Program-made: the position numbers and the translations under genes
Shown: piece after piece, positions 47,412 through 56,817 of the stretch
How positions within the stretch are numbered: the stretch's first letter is position 1
How the letters are laid out: each line of letters begins with the position of its first letter
Assembly (NCBI GenBank): GCA_016196925.1
Contig: JACPWS010000007.1
Location: forward strand, 1 to 58,764
DNA from: Burkholderiales bacterium
GTDB taxonomy: Bacteria; Pseudomonadota; Gammaproteobacteria; Burkholderiales; Burkholderiaceae_D
Reading direction: 5' to 3'
Length of the DNA: 58,764 nucleotides
Notes under the pieces: generated by a model
Database searches by the model: none
The model's input: the letters and a program-made list of their open reading frames with translations, nothing else
Told to the model about the DNA's origin: nothing

Positions 47412-49259
47412 TCAAAGGTATTCCGGCGACGCGTATTCTTCCAGCAAGTCGTTTTTTTTGCTTTGCTGCCTCTGCCACATCTGCGCATAGGTGCCGTCCT
47501 GCGCCAGCAATTGCTGGTGGGTACCGCGCTCGATGATGCGGCCCTTGTCCATCACCAGGATTTGTTGCGCATCGACGATGGTCGAGAGCCGGTGCGCGAT
47601 CACCAGGCTGCTGCGGCTGCGCGCGATGTCTTTCAGCTGCGCCTGTATCATTTGCTCGGCGCGCGTATCGAGCGCCGAAGTCGCCTCGTCGAAGATCAGG
47701 ATGGCCGGATTTTTCAGCAGGGTGCGCGCGATCGCGACGCGCTGCTTTTCGCCGCCCGACAACTTCAGGCCGCGCTCGCCGACCATGGTGGCGTAGCCGT
47801 CCGGCAGCGAGACGATGAAATCGTGGATATACGCCGCCTTGGCGACCGCGACGATTTCCTCCTTGCCGGCGCCCGGCTTGCCGTAGCCGATGTTGTATTC
47901 GATCGTGTCGTTGAACAGCACGGTGTCTTGCGGCACGATGCCGATCGCGGCGCGCAGCGAGGCTTGCTGCACGCCGCGGATATCCTGGCCGTCTATGCTG
48001 ATGGCGCCGCCCTGGATATCGTAGAAGCGGAACAGCAAACGCGACAGGGTCGATTTGCCCGAGCCGCTATGCCCGACCACGGCGGTGGTGCTGCCGGCCG
48101 CCACCGTGAAGTCGACGTCGAACAGAATCTGGCGCTTGCTTTCGTAGCTGAAATCGACGTGCCGAAAGCGGATTTCGCCGCCTTCGCTGTGCGCGATCTG
48201 CAGGGCCGCTGCATCGGGCTGGTCGGCGATTTCGCGGTTCTCGTGCAATAGCGAAAACAGGCGCTCCATGTCGGCCAGGCTTTGCTTGATTTCCCTATAC
48301 AAGACCCCGAGAAAATTCAGCGGGATATACAGCTGTATCATGAAGGCGTTCACCAGCACCAGGTCGCCCAGGCTCATCGTGCCGGCGATCACGCCTACCG
48401 TGGCGCGCCATAAGATCAGGGTGACGGCGGTGGCGATAATCAGCGACTGCCCGCAGTTCAGCAGCGACAGGCTAGATTGCGATTTGACCGCCGCCGTTTC
48501 GTACGATCGCAGGCCCTGGTCGTAACGCTGCGCCTCGTAATCCTCGTTGCCGAAATATTTGACGGTTTCGTAATTCAGCAACGAATCGATGGCCTTGGTA
48601 TTCGCCCTGGAATCGAGCTCGTTCATGGTGCGGCGGAAATGCGTGCGCCACTCGGTCACGACTATGGTGAATACGATATAGCTGACCAGCGCCGTCAAGG
48701 TGATCAGGCTGAACCAGAGATCGTAATGCGTGCCCAGGTACAACAGCACCAGCGAAATTTCCAACAAGGTCGGAGCTATGCTGAACAAGGCGTACGACAC
48801 CAGCGAAGAAATCGCGCGCGTGCCGCGTTCGATATCGCGCGTCATGCCGCCGGTCTGGCGGTTCAGGTGGAAGCGCATCGACAAGGCGTGCAGATGGCGG
48901 AACACTTGCAGCGCGATGGTGCGCACCGCGCGCTGCGTGACTTTGGCGAACACGAATTCGCGCAATTCGGTAAACAGCGTGGTCGACAGGCGCAGGCCGC
49001 CGTAGGCCAGCAGCAAGCCTAGCGGCAAGACCATCAGCGCGGCCGGATGCGCAGGCGTGAGCGTCAGGCGGTCGACCAGTTGCTTGAGCACCAGCGGCAC
49101 CCCGACATTGGCCAGCTTGGCGCCGACCAGGAAGCACAACGCCAGCAGCACGCGCCACTTATACGCCCACAGATACGGCAATAAGGTCTTGACCGTGTTC
49201 CAGTCGCCGCGTGTTGCCGAAGACGGAAGGGAGCTGTCGCTGGATTCTCTGCGCCGCAT
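47412..49259 (-). CDS. Atm1-type ABC exporter (half transporter)
   Basis: This 615-residue protein has six membrane segments (about 25-300) followed by a nucleotide-binding domain. Walker A is GHSGSGKST, the signature is LSGGEKQRVAIARTLL, Walker B is ILIFDEATSALD and the switch is VIAHRLSTI. The substrate-site stretch TGGMTRDIERGTRAISSLVS and NYETVKYFGNEDYE are hallmarks of the Atm1/HMT1 group, which exports glutathione-linked sulfur or metal species. It should act as a homodimer. It is divergent from the thioesterase gene, with 65 bases between starts. Confidence 0.93.
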   Translation of the reverse strand: MRRRESSDSSLPSSATRGDWNTVKTLLPYLWAYKWRVLLALCFLVGAKLANVGVPLVLKQLVDRLTLTPAHPAALMVLPLGLLLAYGGLRLSTTLFTELREFVFAKVTQRAVRTIALQVFRHLHALSMRFHLNRQTGGMTRDIERGTRAISSLVSYALFSIAPTLLEISLVLLYLGTHYDLWFSLITLTALVSYIVFTIVVTEWRTHFRRTMNELDSRANTKAIDSLLNYETVKYFGNEDYEAQRYDQGLRSYETAAVKSQSSLSLLNCGQSLIIATAVTLILWRATVGVIAGTMSLGDLVLVNAFMIQLYIPLNFLGVLYREIKQSLADMERLFSLLHENREIADQPDAAALQIAHSEGGEIRFRHVDFSYESKRQILFDVDFTVAAGSTTAVVGHSGSGKSTLSRLLFRFYDIQGGAISIDGQDIRGVQQASLRAAIGIVPQDTVLFNDTIEYNIGYGKPGAGKEEIVAVAKAAYIHDFIVSLPDGYATMVGERGLKLSGGEKQRVAIARTLLKNPAILIFDEATSALDTRAEQMIQAQLKDIARSRSSLVIAHRLSTIVDAQQILVMDKGRIIERGTHQQLLAQDGTYAQMWQRQQSKKNDLLEEYASPEYL

Positions 49260-49324
49260 GGGAATATTCTTTTACGAAATGTGGTTTATCATCATGGAGA
49301 TTGTAACGTTTTAGCGAGTATCCC

Positions 49325-49741
49325 ATGTCCGATCAATTGCACACCAGCCTGCCCGCCCGCATGCCCACCCTGCGCGTGATGCCCATGCCTTCCGACGCCA
49401 ACATCCACGGCGACGTGTTCGGCGGCTGGATCATGGCGCAAGTCGACATCGCCGGCGCGATACCGGCCACGCGCCGCGCCAATGGCCGCATCGCCACCAT
49501 CGCGGTGAATTCCTTCCTGTTCAAGCAACCGGTGTTCGTCGGCGACTTGTTGTCGTTTTATGCCGAAGTGACCAGAGTCGGCAAAACCTCGCTCACCGTC
49601 TCGGTGGAAGTGTATGCCGAACGCAACCGCCTGCAAGCGCACACCGTGAAAGTCACCGAAGCCACGCTGACCTATGTCGCCACCGGCGAAGACCGCAAAC
49701 CGCGCCAGATCCCGCCGCTGGAGAGCATCGCCGGCGAATAG
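49325..49741 (+). CDS. Acyl-CoA thioesterase (YciA-like hotdog protein)
   Basis: The 138-residue cytoplasmic hotdog-fold enzyme hydrolyses acyl-CoA. The family motif MPSDANIHGDVFGGWIMAQVDIAGA carries the catalytic Asp region, listed here as ANIHGDVFGGWIM plus VDIAGAI. NSFLFKQPVFVGDLLSFYAE and VTEATLTYVATGEDRKPR complete the YciA pattern. It is a single gene; a nested palindromic repeat lies between it and phoD. Confidence 0.92.
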   Translation: MSDQLHTSLPARMPTLRVMPMPSDANIHGDVFGGWIMAQVDIAGAIPATRRANGRIATIAVNSFLFKQPVFVGDLLSFYAEVTRVGKTSLTVSVEVYAERNRLQAHTVKVTEATLTYVATGEDRKPRQIPPLESIAGE

Positions 49742-49760
49742 TTAAGGCCTGCGTTTTTGC

Positions 49761-49881
49761 CCACGAAAAGCACGAAACAAGTAGGGCGGGTGCAACCCGC
49801 GCCGCCGGAATTACGCCACATCCGCGCGGGTTGCACCCGCCCTACCTCAACTTTTTTTCGTGCCTTGCGTGTTTTTCGTGG
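49761..49881. repeat. Nested inverted repeat between thioesterase and phoD
   Basis: The outer arms CCACGAAAA..CACGAAA and TTTCGTG..TTTTTCGTGG enclose the inner arms GTAGGGCGGGTGCAACCCGC (49781-49800) and GCGGGTTGCACCCGCCCTAC (49826-49845). The inner arms pair perfectly over 20 bases. Confidence 0.85.
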
Positions 49882-49960
49882 ACAAGATTTTTTGCTTTTA
49901 TTCATTGCCTGAAAGACTAGCCGGGCATAAGCTGGAATTTCCACTACCCATTTGCCCCTC

Positions 49961-51535
49961 ATGAACCGCCGCCGGTTTTTACAGCACAGCTTGCGTCTGA
50001 GCGCCCTGGCCGCGCTGGCGCAGGCGTTTCCCGGTTATGCCGCCGAGCGTAGCGCCGCTTATCCGTTTACGCTGGGCGTGGCGTCCGGTTCGCCGCGCCA
50101 CGACAGCGTGGTGCTCTGGACGCGCCTGCTGCCCGATATTCTGCATGCCTATGCTTTGCCGGCCGTCGCTTACAAAGTACGCTGGGAAGTGGCCGAAGAT
50201 GAAGCGTTTCGCCGCATCTGCGCCAAAGGCGAGAGCCACGCCCTGCCCGAACTGGCGCATAGCGTGCATGTGGACGTGACGGGCTTGCAGCCCGAGCGCT
50301 GGTACTGGTACCGTTTCTTGCTCGGCGACGCCGTCAGCCCGCCGGCGCGCACGCGCACCGCGCCGGCGCCCGAAGCGCAGCCCTCCAGCCTGCGGCTGGC
50401 GGTGGCCTCTTGCCAGCACTGGGAATTCGGCGAATACGCGGCGCACCGCCATATCGCCGCCGCCCATCCCGATCTGGTCGCGTTTTTGGGCGACTATATC
50501 TACGAATGGGGGCCGTACGACCTCAGGCACCCGCCCAAGCCGCGCCCGCGCCAGCACGACTGCCTGAGCCTGGACGACTACCGCCGTCGTTATGCGCAAT
50601 ATAAATCGGACCCGCTGTTGCAGCTGGCGCACCAGGTCGCGCCCTGGATAGTCACCTGGGACGACCACGAAGTCTGCAACGATTACGGCAACGACCGCGA
50701 CGAGTGGCTGAGTCCGGATTTTTTACAGCGCAGGGCGGCCGCCTATCAGGCGTTTTACGAACACATGCCGGTGCGCCCGCCTGCGCCGGGAGCAGACGCT
50801 TTTGCCCACCTGCGGATTTACGAGCGCTACGACTGGGGCCGGCTGGCGCGCTTCCACGTGCTGGACGACCGCCAGTACCGCTCGCATCAGGCTTGTCCGG
50901 CGCCGGGGCGCGGCGGCTCGAATTCGGTCAGCGATGCCGAGTGCGGCGAACGTCTCGACCCCAGCCGCACTCTGCTCGGACACGAGCAGGAAAAATGGCT
51001 GGAGCACGGCCTGGCCAGTTCGGGCGCGCGCTGGAATGTGCTGGCCCAGCAAACCTTGCTGGCGCAAGCCAGCCAGACGGCGGCCTTGCAGCAAGGCGAA
51101 GGAAAATTCTGGACCGATGGCTGGGATGGCTACCCGGCCGCCAGGCAGCGCCTGTTCTACGCTATCCAGCAACACCAGCCGGCCAATCCGGTGGTGATTT
51201 CGGGCGACGTGCATAGCTTTTACGCCGCCAACCTGAAGCGCGACTTTTACAGCAAGGCCTCGGCCGCGAATCCGGTGCTGGCGACCGAATTTTGCGGCAC
51301 CTCGATCACTTCCAGCTCGCGGCCGCAGGCGCTTACCGAGCGGTATGTCGCGCAAAATCCGCACATCAAGTTCGGCCGCAGCGATGTGCGCGGCTATATG
51401 TTGCTGGATATTTCGCAAAAGCAGATACTGACGCGCTTCATGGCGCTGGACGATGTCCGCCGCGCCGATTCCGGCATCAGCACGCTGGCGAGTTTTGTAG
51501 TGGAAGACGGCAAGGCGGGCGTGCTCAGCGCCTGA
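49961..51535 (+). CDS. phoD: PhoD-family alkaline phosphatase, Tat-exported
   Basis: This 524-residue periplasmic phosphodiesterase/phosphatase starts at ATG 49961, with a twin-arginine signal MNRRRFLQHSLRLSALAALA ending before GYAAE. An N-terminal domain (about 30-120, FTLGVASGSPRHDSVVLWTRL) precedes the metallophosphatase core: VASCQHWEFGEYAAH, VAFLGDYIYEWG, VTWDDHEVCNDYG and VISGDVHSFYAAN. These supply the Asp, Asn and His ligands for Ca/Fe. It scavenges phosphate from organic esters. No Pho box was confirmed upstream. A terminator follows 15 bases after the stop. Confidence 0.94.
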   Translation: MNRRRFLQHSLRLSALAALAQAFPGYAAERSAAYPFTLGVASGSPRHDSVVLWTRLLPDILHAYALPAVAYKVRWEVAEDEAFRRICAKGESHALPELAHSVHVDVTGLQPERWYWYRFLLGDAVSPPARTRTAPAPEAQPSSLRLAVASCQHWEFGEYAAHRHIAAAHPDLVAFLGDYIYEWGPYDLRHPPKPRPRQHDCLSLDDYRRRYAQYKSDPLLQLAHQVAPWIVTWDDHEVCNDYGNDRDEWLSPDFLQRRAAAYQAFYEHMPVRPPAPGADAFAHLRIYERYDWGRLARFHVLDDRQYRSHQACPAPGRGGSNSVSDAECGERLDPSRTLLGHEQEKWLEHGLASSGARWNVLAQQTLLAQASQTAALQQGEGKFWTDGWDGYPAARQRLFYAIQQHQPANPVVISGDVHSFYAANLKRDFYSKASAANPVLATEFCGTSITSSSRPQALTERYVAQNPHIKFGRSDVRGYMLLDISQKQILTRFMALDDVRRADSGISTLASFVVEDGKAGVLSA

Positions 51536-51549
51536 ATCCGGGCGCACCA

Positions 51550-51581
51550 TGCAAAAAAGGAAGGCTGACGCCTTCCTTTTT
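51550..51581. terminator. Bidirectional terminator after phoD
   Basis: AAAAAAGGAAGGC-TGAC-GCCTTCCTTTTT is a strong stem with A and T flanks, between the convergent phoD and fadD. Confidence 0.9.
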
Positions 51582-51589
51582 GTACTTGC

Positions 51590-51667
51590 ATACCACCCCC
51601 AGTATATTTTGCAGCCCTTTAAATTCACTGACGCCAGGGCGATTTTCTAAAAACCAGGGGGGAGTAT
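51590..51667 (-). repeat. 3' element of the ATACTCCCCCC family, copy F4
   Basis: The outer arms ATACCACCCCC and GGGGGGAGTAT enclose an inner stem GCCCT/AGGGC with loop TTAAATTCACTGACGCC. It lies 4 bases downstream of the fadD stop, in addition to the terminator on its far side. Confidence 0.85.
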
Positions 51668-51670
51668 CTG

Positions 51671-53353
51671 TTATGCCGCCTTTTTCTCGTCGCGCAATTC
51701 CCTGCGCAAGATCTTGCCGACATTGGTCTTGGGCAGTTCCAGACGGAATTCTATGTACTTCGGCTTCTTGTAGGCGGTGAATTGCTCCTTGCAATAATCC
51801 ATCAACTGATCGACCGTCAGCGCCGGATCTTTCTTCACCACGAACAGCTTGACCGCTTCGCCCGAATTCGCGTCCGGCACACCGATGCAGGCGCATTCCA
51901 GCACGCCCGGGTGCAGCGCCACCACGCCTTCGATTTCATTCGGGTAGACGTTGAAACCGGAAACCAGGATCATGTCTTTCTTGCGGTCGACGATGGTGGT
52001 GTAGCCGCGGAAATCCATGATGCCGACGTCGCCGGTCTTGAAGAAACCGTCCGCGGTCATGACCTGGGCGGTTTCCTCGGGGCGGTTCCAGTAACCGACC
52101 ATCACTTGCGGCCCGCGGATCGCGATCTCGCCGGCCTGGCCCAGCGGCAGCGGATGGCCGTCGTCGTCCAGGATCGCGATTTCGGTGGAAGGAATCGGCA
52201 AGCCTATGGTGCCCGAGAATTCCTTGGTATTGGCCGGATTGGCGGTCGCCACCGGCGAAGTTTCCGACAAGCCATAACCTTCGGCGATCGGGCAACCGGT
52301 GACTTTCAGCCACTTGTCGGCGACCGCTTTTTGCACCGCCATGCCGCCGCCGCTGCAAATTTCATAACCGGAGAAATCGAGTTTGGCGAAATCGGGATTG
52401 TTCAGCAAACCGTTGTACAGCGTGTTGACCGCAGGGAACACGTTGACCTTGTATTTGGAAAGTTCCTTGATGAAGCCGGGGATGTCGCGCGGGTTCGGGA
52501 TCAGCAAATTCAGCGCGCCGATGCGGGTGCCGAGCAGGCTGCACACGGTCAGCGCGAAGATGTGGTACAGCGGCAAGGCGCACACGATGGTTTTCTGTAC
52601 GCCGGCATGCGCATCGGCCATGCCGGGCACCAGCCAGGCGTCGTTTTGCAAGACGTTCGCCACTACATTGCGGTGGGTCAGCGTCGCACCCTTGGAAACG
52701 CCGGTGGTGCCGCCCGTGTATTGCAGGAAGGCGATGTCGTCCGGCCCCAGAACCACCGGTTGGAACGTCAGGCGCTCGGCTTCGGCCAGCACTTGCTTGA
52801 AGCGCACCGCGTTCGGCAGGGAAAACGCCGGCACCATTTTCTTGACATTACGCACCACGAAATTGATGATGGCGCCCTTCACGCCGCCCAGCAAATCGCC
52901 CATGCTGGCCACGATGATGTGTTTGACCGGAGTCTTGTCCAGCACGTGTTCCAGCGTGGTGGCGAAGTTTTCCAGGATGAAGATCGCTTCCGCCCCGGCA
53001 TCTTTCAACTGGTGCGCGAGTTCGCGCGGGGTATACAGCGGATTGACGTTGACCACGGTATAGCCGGCGCGCAAGATGGCGGCCATGGCGATCGGGTATT
53101 GCAAGACGTTCGGCATCATGATGGCGACGCGCGCACCTTTTTTCATACCCTTGTTTTGCAGCCAGGCGCCAACTTTTTTGGACAGCGTATCGAGCTCGCC
53201 GTAAGTTATCCGCTTGTCCATGCAAGCGTAGGCATCGCGCGCGGCGTATTGTTGAAACGCCTCTTCCAGCAATTGCACCAGCGATTGGTACTGGTTCACA
53301 TCGATTTCTGCAGGAATCCCTTGCGGGTACGATTTCAGCCAAAACTTATCCAT
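51671..53353 (-). CDS. fadD: Long-chain fatty acid CoA ligase
   Basis: The 560-residue AMP-forming ligase activates fatty acids for beta-oxidation at the inner membrane. ATG 53353 (MDKFWLKSYPQGIPAEID) has AGGA seven bases upstream; the longer frame is leader. Motifs are the P-loop-like YTGGTTGVSKGATLTHRN, EGYGLSETSPVA, FKTGDVGIMDFRGYTTIVDR and ILVSGFNVYPNEIE, with the adenylation Lys in KTNVGKILRREL. It is monocistronic, with a 10-bp hairpin in its upstream region. Confidence 0.95.
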   Translation of the reverse strand: MDKFWLKSYPQGIPAEIDVNQYQSLVQLLEEAFQQYAARDAYACMDKRITYGELDTLSKKVGAWLQNKGMKKGARVAIMMPNVLQYPIAMAAILRAGYTVVNVNPLYTPRELAHQLKDAGAEAIFILENFATTLEHVLDKTPVKHIIVASMGDLLGGVKGAIINFVVRNVKKMVPAFSLPNAVRFKQVLAEAERLTFQPVVLGPDDIAFLQYTGGTTGVSKGATLTHRNVVANVLQNDAWLVPGMADAHAGVQKTIVCALPLYHIFALTVCSLLGTRIGALNLLIPNPRDIPGFIKELSKYKVNVFPAVNTLYNGLLNNPDFAKLDFSGYEICSGGGMAVQKAVADKWLKVTGCPIAEGYGLSETSPVATANPANTKEFSGTIGLPIPSTEIAILDDDGHPLPLGQAGEIAIRGPQVMVGYWNRPEETAQVMTADGFFKTGDVGIMDFRGYTTIVDRKKDMILVSGFNVYPNEIEGVVALHPGVLECACIGVPDANSGEAVKLFVVKKDPALTVDQLMDYCKEQFTAYKKPKYIEFRLELPKTNVGKILRRELRDEKKAA

Positions 53354-53444
53354 GCTCTTTCCTTGTCTCTGATTGTCATTCTGATGGGAAGCGCTATCTG
53401 TCCCGCTACGCCGGGCCAAGCAGCTTCCTGCAACGCGTTGCATA

Positions 53445-53477
53445 CACTAAGCCGTAGCCGATGCTAGCGGCTTAGTG
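53445..53477. other. Hairpin upstream of fadD
   Basis: CACTAAGCCG and CGGCTTAGTG form a 10-bp stem around 13 bases, in the 272-base gap between the molybdopterin enzyme and fadD. It has no T run. The next palindrome, GCAACGCGTTGC at 53430-53441, is close by. Nothing else is recognised in this gap. Confidence 0.5.
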
Positions 53478-53625
53478 CTGGCTAGGCAAGCCTTTTGCAT
53501 GCATTTGAAAGCATCCTCTAGTAAAATGCTGCAACGCACAAGATATAAATTCTGAAATGTTGCCCCGCTTTGACGCAGAACAAAGCCCGGATACAGCCAG
53601 CGCTAACGTAGATGCAAAAAAACGC

Positions 53626-55704
53626 CTAGGCTTTTTCAACCTGTACCAGCACATCGTAAAACGTCGGTCCGCGCCCCATGTCGGTCAGGCGCTGGCTGGT
53701 GACTTCGTTGGCGTTCTTGCAATCGCTGGCGAGTTTTTTCCACCAGACCGAGAGACCTACCACCAGCCCCGGGCGCACCTTGTCGCCGACCCGCGCCAGT
53801 GCGGTGAAACTGCCGCGGTCGTTGTAGATGCGCACCCGGTCGCCGGAAACAATCTGACGCGCCGCCGCGTCGGCGCTATGGAGATCGAGCTGCGGCTCGC
53901 CTTCGGTAGCGCGCAGGCTTTGCACGTTGACGAAGCTCGAGTTCAGGAAGTTTCTGGCCGGCGGTGAAATCATCGCGAGCGGATAGCGAGCCGCCAGCTG
54001 CGGATTACTGGCCACCGATTCGTAAGGCGGGATATAGGTGGGCAAAGGGTCCAGCCCCTGGGCTTGCATGGCGGCGCTGTAAAACTCGCACTTGCCGGAC
54101 GGCGTGCTAAAACCGCCTTGCGCAAACGGCGCAGCAGCCACACGCAATTTGCTCCAGCCGGCCTTCTTCAGCGAAGACCAGTCGAAATGCACGGCGCGCT
54201 CATCGTTCTTATTGAACGCTTGCTGCGCCATCTCGTCATCGCTTTCGCTGAAACAGGGTTCGTCGTAGCCCATGCGCTGCGCCAGCAGACGGAAGATCTC
54301 GGTGTTCGGCTGGGCTTCGCCGGGCGGCGCGATGGCCGGATTATTCGCCATCATGTAGTGATGGCCGTAGGCGCTGTGGATATCGAGATGCTCCAACTGG
54401 GTGGTGGCCGGCAACAGGATATCGGCGTAATCGGCGCTATCGGTCTGGAAGTGTTCGAGCACCACCGTGAACAAATCTTCGCGCGCGAAACCCTGCGCCA
54501 CCTTGACTGACTCGGGCGCCACCGCAACCGGGTTCGAATTGTAGACGATCACGGCTTCCACTTTGGGGCCGAACTCTGACGTGGCATCGCGCAGCAAATC
54601 GTCGCCTATCGTGCTCATGTTGATGGTGCGCGGCGTGAGATCGGCCGGGAATAAATCGGGACGCTGCAGCGCCGCTGCATTCTTGGGAAAAGCGTCCGAT
54701 ACCGACAATTGCACGCCGCCCGCCGCATGTCGCCAGGCGCCGGTCAGGGCCGGCAGACAGGCGATGTTGCGTACCGCCATGCCGCCGCCGCGCACCCTTT
54801 GCACGCCGTAGTTCATGCGTATCATGGCGGCTTCGCCGCGCCGCGCCGTGAGTCCATACTCACGCGCCAGGCCAAGTACTTCGCCGGCGCTGATGCCGCA
54901 AGTCTCGGCGACGCGTTGCGGCGGCCATTCGGCGGCGCGTTGCTTTAACTGTTCAAAACCGAGCGTGTATTGCTGTATGTAATCGTGATCGAGCAAGTCT
55001 TCGGCGATCAGCACATGCATCAAGCCCAGGGCCAGGGCGGCATCGGTGCCCGGCAACAAGGCGATATGCTGCTGGCATTTCTCCGCCGTCAGCGAACGGT
55101 AGGGATCAATCGCGATCAGCCTGGCGCCCTTGCGTTTCGCTTCCTGCGCACGCATCCAGAAATGCAGATTGGAAGCGATAGGATTGCCGCCCCAGATCAG
55201 GATCAGCTTGGCATCCTGCGCTTGTTCGATATCGGTGCCGATGCGCGCGCCTATCGTGTATTTGTAGCCGTTGCCGCCGGCGGTGGCGCAGATGGTGCGG
55301 TCCAGAAACGAAGCGCCGAGCTTATGGAAGAAGCGCATGGACATGCTGTCGCCTTGCAGCAAGCCCATGGTGCCAGCATAACTATACGGCAGAATCGCCA
55401 GCGAATTCCTGGCCGCGATCTGCTTGAGTTTGCCGCTGATGGTCTGCAAGGCTTCATCCCAGCTGATACGCTCGAACTTGCCTTCGCCTTTTTTGCCGAC
55501 ACGCTTTTGCGGATACAACAGGCGATCGGCATGATAAGTACGCTCGGTATAGCGCGACACCTTGGTGCACAGCACGCCGGCCGTGGTCGGATGTTCAGGG
55601 TCGCCGCGCACCGCGGTGGCGACGCCGTCTTCCACGCTGACGTGCATGGCGCAAGTATCCGGACAATCATGCGGGCATACCGCGCGAACTACACTGCTGC
55701 TCAT
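53626..55704 (-). CDS. Molybdopterin oxidoreductase (DMSO reductase superfamily)
   Basis: The product has about 692 residues. ATG 55704 (MSSSVVRAVCPHDCPDTC) has AGGAG five bases upstream; ATG 55752 adds residues before it. The N-terminal [4Fe-4S] motif is CPHDCPDTC with a later Cys in GVLCTKVSRY. Further signatures are ILIWGGNPIASNLHFW, LIAIDPYRS, LLPGTDAALALGLMHVLI and the C-terminal cofactor domain LLPATTQLEHLDIHSAYG. No Tat signal is seen, so it is probably cytoplasmic. The substrate is unknown and no small or membrane subunit is adjacent. Confidence 0.9.
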   Translation of the reverse strand: MSSSVVRAVCPHDCPDTCAMHVSVEDGVATAVRGDPEHPTTAGVLCTKVSRYTERTYHADRLLYPQKRVGKKGEGKFERISWDEALQTISGKLKQIAARNSLAILPYSYAGTMGLLQGDSMSMRFFHKLGASFLDRTICATAGGNGYKYTIGARIGTDIEQAQDAKLILIWGGNPIASNLHFWMRAQEAKRKGARLIAIDPYRSLTAEKCQQHIALLPGTDAALALGLMHVLIAEDLLDHDYIQQYTLGFEQLKQRAAEWPPQRVAETCGISAGEVLGLAREYGLTARRGEAAMIRMNYGVQRVRGGGMAVRNIACLPALTGAWRHAAGGVQLSVSDAFPKNAAALQRPDLFPADLTPRTINMSTIGDDLLRDATSEFGPKVEAVIVYNSNPVAVAPESVKVAQGFAREDLFTVVLEHFQTDSADYADILLPATTQLEHLDIHSAYGHHYMMANNPAIAPPGEAQPNTEIFRLLAQRMGYDEPCFSESDDEMAQQAFNKNDERAVHFDWSSLKKAGWSKLRVAAAPFAQGGFSTPSGKCEFYSAAMQAQGLDPLPTYIPPYESVASNPQLAARYPLAMISPPARNFLNSSFVNVQSLRATEGEPQLDLHSADAAARQIVSGDRVRIYNDRGSFTALARVGDKVRPGLVVGLSVWWKKLASDCKNANEVTSQRLTDMGRGPTFYDVLVQVEKA

Positions 55705-55859
55705 CATTACTCCTGCAAGTTCTAGGGAATTTCGGACCGACCGCAACATCATCGTCTTCAGCTATTTTGCATGAAGGCCAAGTATGCCGGAAGCTGGATG
55801 CCCGAGCGGTTGATCACTATAACCCGATGCCGGATTATCTGCCGGCACGCTTCAAATCC

Positions 55860-56786
55860 TCATTCCGGCAAGGTATCCGCCTGAGTACCGACACGCCGGC
55901 CGGGATTCTGGCTTTCCAGTTGCAGCAGCGCCGCCGCATGGTCAGCCGCCGGATGAGTCTGCCGCAAATGGCGATAAACTTCGGTGACCAGCTGTGCCAA
56001 CGGTAATTGCAAACCGGCCTCAGCAGCTGCCGCCAAGATATTTTCCATATCCTTGGCCTGGCTTTTGACTTGACCGCCGGGAATAAATTGGCGCTCCAGC
56101 ATGCGCTGGCCGTGCACTTCCAAAATACGGCTTTCGGCAAAGCCGCCGCGCAAAGCTTGCCGCACGGCGGCCGGGTCGGCGCCGCCGGCCTGCGCCAGCA
56201 ACAGCGCTTCGGCTACGATATTGATGGTGCCGCCGACGATCAATTGATTGCATAATTTCGCCAGTTGACCGCTGCCGGGGTCGCCGACCCGGGTCGGCCG
56301 TCCCAACACTTGCAGCATTTGCTCTACGCGTGCATAGGCCTGAGGCGCGGCTCCGGCCATGATCGCCAGGGTGCCCGCCTCGGCGCCGGTCACGCCGCCG
56401 GAGACGGGAGCGTCGATGAAATTAACGGCTTTATCGCGCAAGATAGCGGCAAATTGACGCGCTTCCGCCTGCTGCGTTGAACTCATGTCCACCCAGACGC
56501 TGCCGTCAAGCAAGCCGGGCAATGCTAATCGCAGCGTCTCCGCAACTGCGCCGCCGTCGGCCAGCATGCTGATCACGATGTCGGCTGGATCGCCCCCATC
56601 GTATACGGCATCGAGCGGAGAGGCGGCAATCCGCGCCCCCAGGCGGGTCAGGGCAAACGCTTTTTCCGGGCTGCGGTTCCAGACAGTCAAAGGATAAGCC
56701 GCCTTGAGCAATCTTGCCGCCATGGGTTTGCCCATCAAACCTGTTCCTAGAAATGCTATTTTCGGTAATGCCGCATGTTCAGCCAT
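55860..56786 (-). CDS. NAD(P)-dependent beta-hydroxyacid dehydrogenase
   Basis: This 308-residue enzyme is of the 3-hydroxyisobutyrate dehydrogenase / tartronate semialdehyde reductase family. The Rossmann start is KIAFLGTGLMGKPMAARLL (9-27). The substrate motif is FIDAPVSGGVTGAEAGTLAIM, and the catalytic Lys is in GSGQLAKLCNQLIVGGTI. The last helix KSQAKDMENILAAAAEAGL also fits. The actual substrate (a short beta-hydroxyacid or glyoxylate) cannot be told. It is downstream of a small palindromic element on the same strand. Confidence 0.92.
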   Translation of the reverse strand: MAEHAALPKIAFLGTGLMGKPMAARLLKAAYPLTVWNRSPEKAFALTRLGARIAASPLDAVYDGGDPADIVISMLADGGAVAETLRLALPGLLDGSVWVDMSSTQQAEARQFAAILRDKAVNFIDAPVSGGVTGAEAGTLAIMAGAAPQAYARVEQMLQVLGRPTRVGDPGSGQLAKLCNQLIVGGTINIVAEALLLAQAGGADPAAVRQALRGGFAESRILEVHGQRMLERQFIPGGQVKSQAKDMENILAAAAEAGLQLPLAQLVTEVYRHLRQTHPAADHAAALLQLESQNPGRRVGTQADTLPE

Positions 56787-56817
56787 GATTTCATCCGCCA
56801 GTTAAAGATTCGTATGG

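Noticed and set aside
51782..53467. A 561-codon plus-strand frame opposite fadD
   Set aside because: Antisense to an intact fadD; no domain and no ribosome site.
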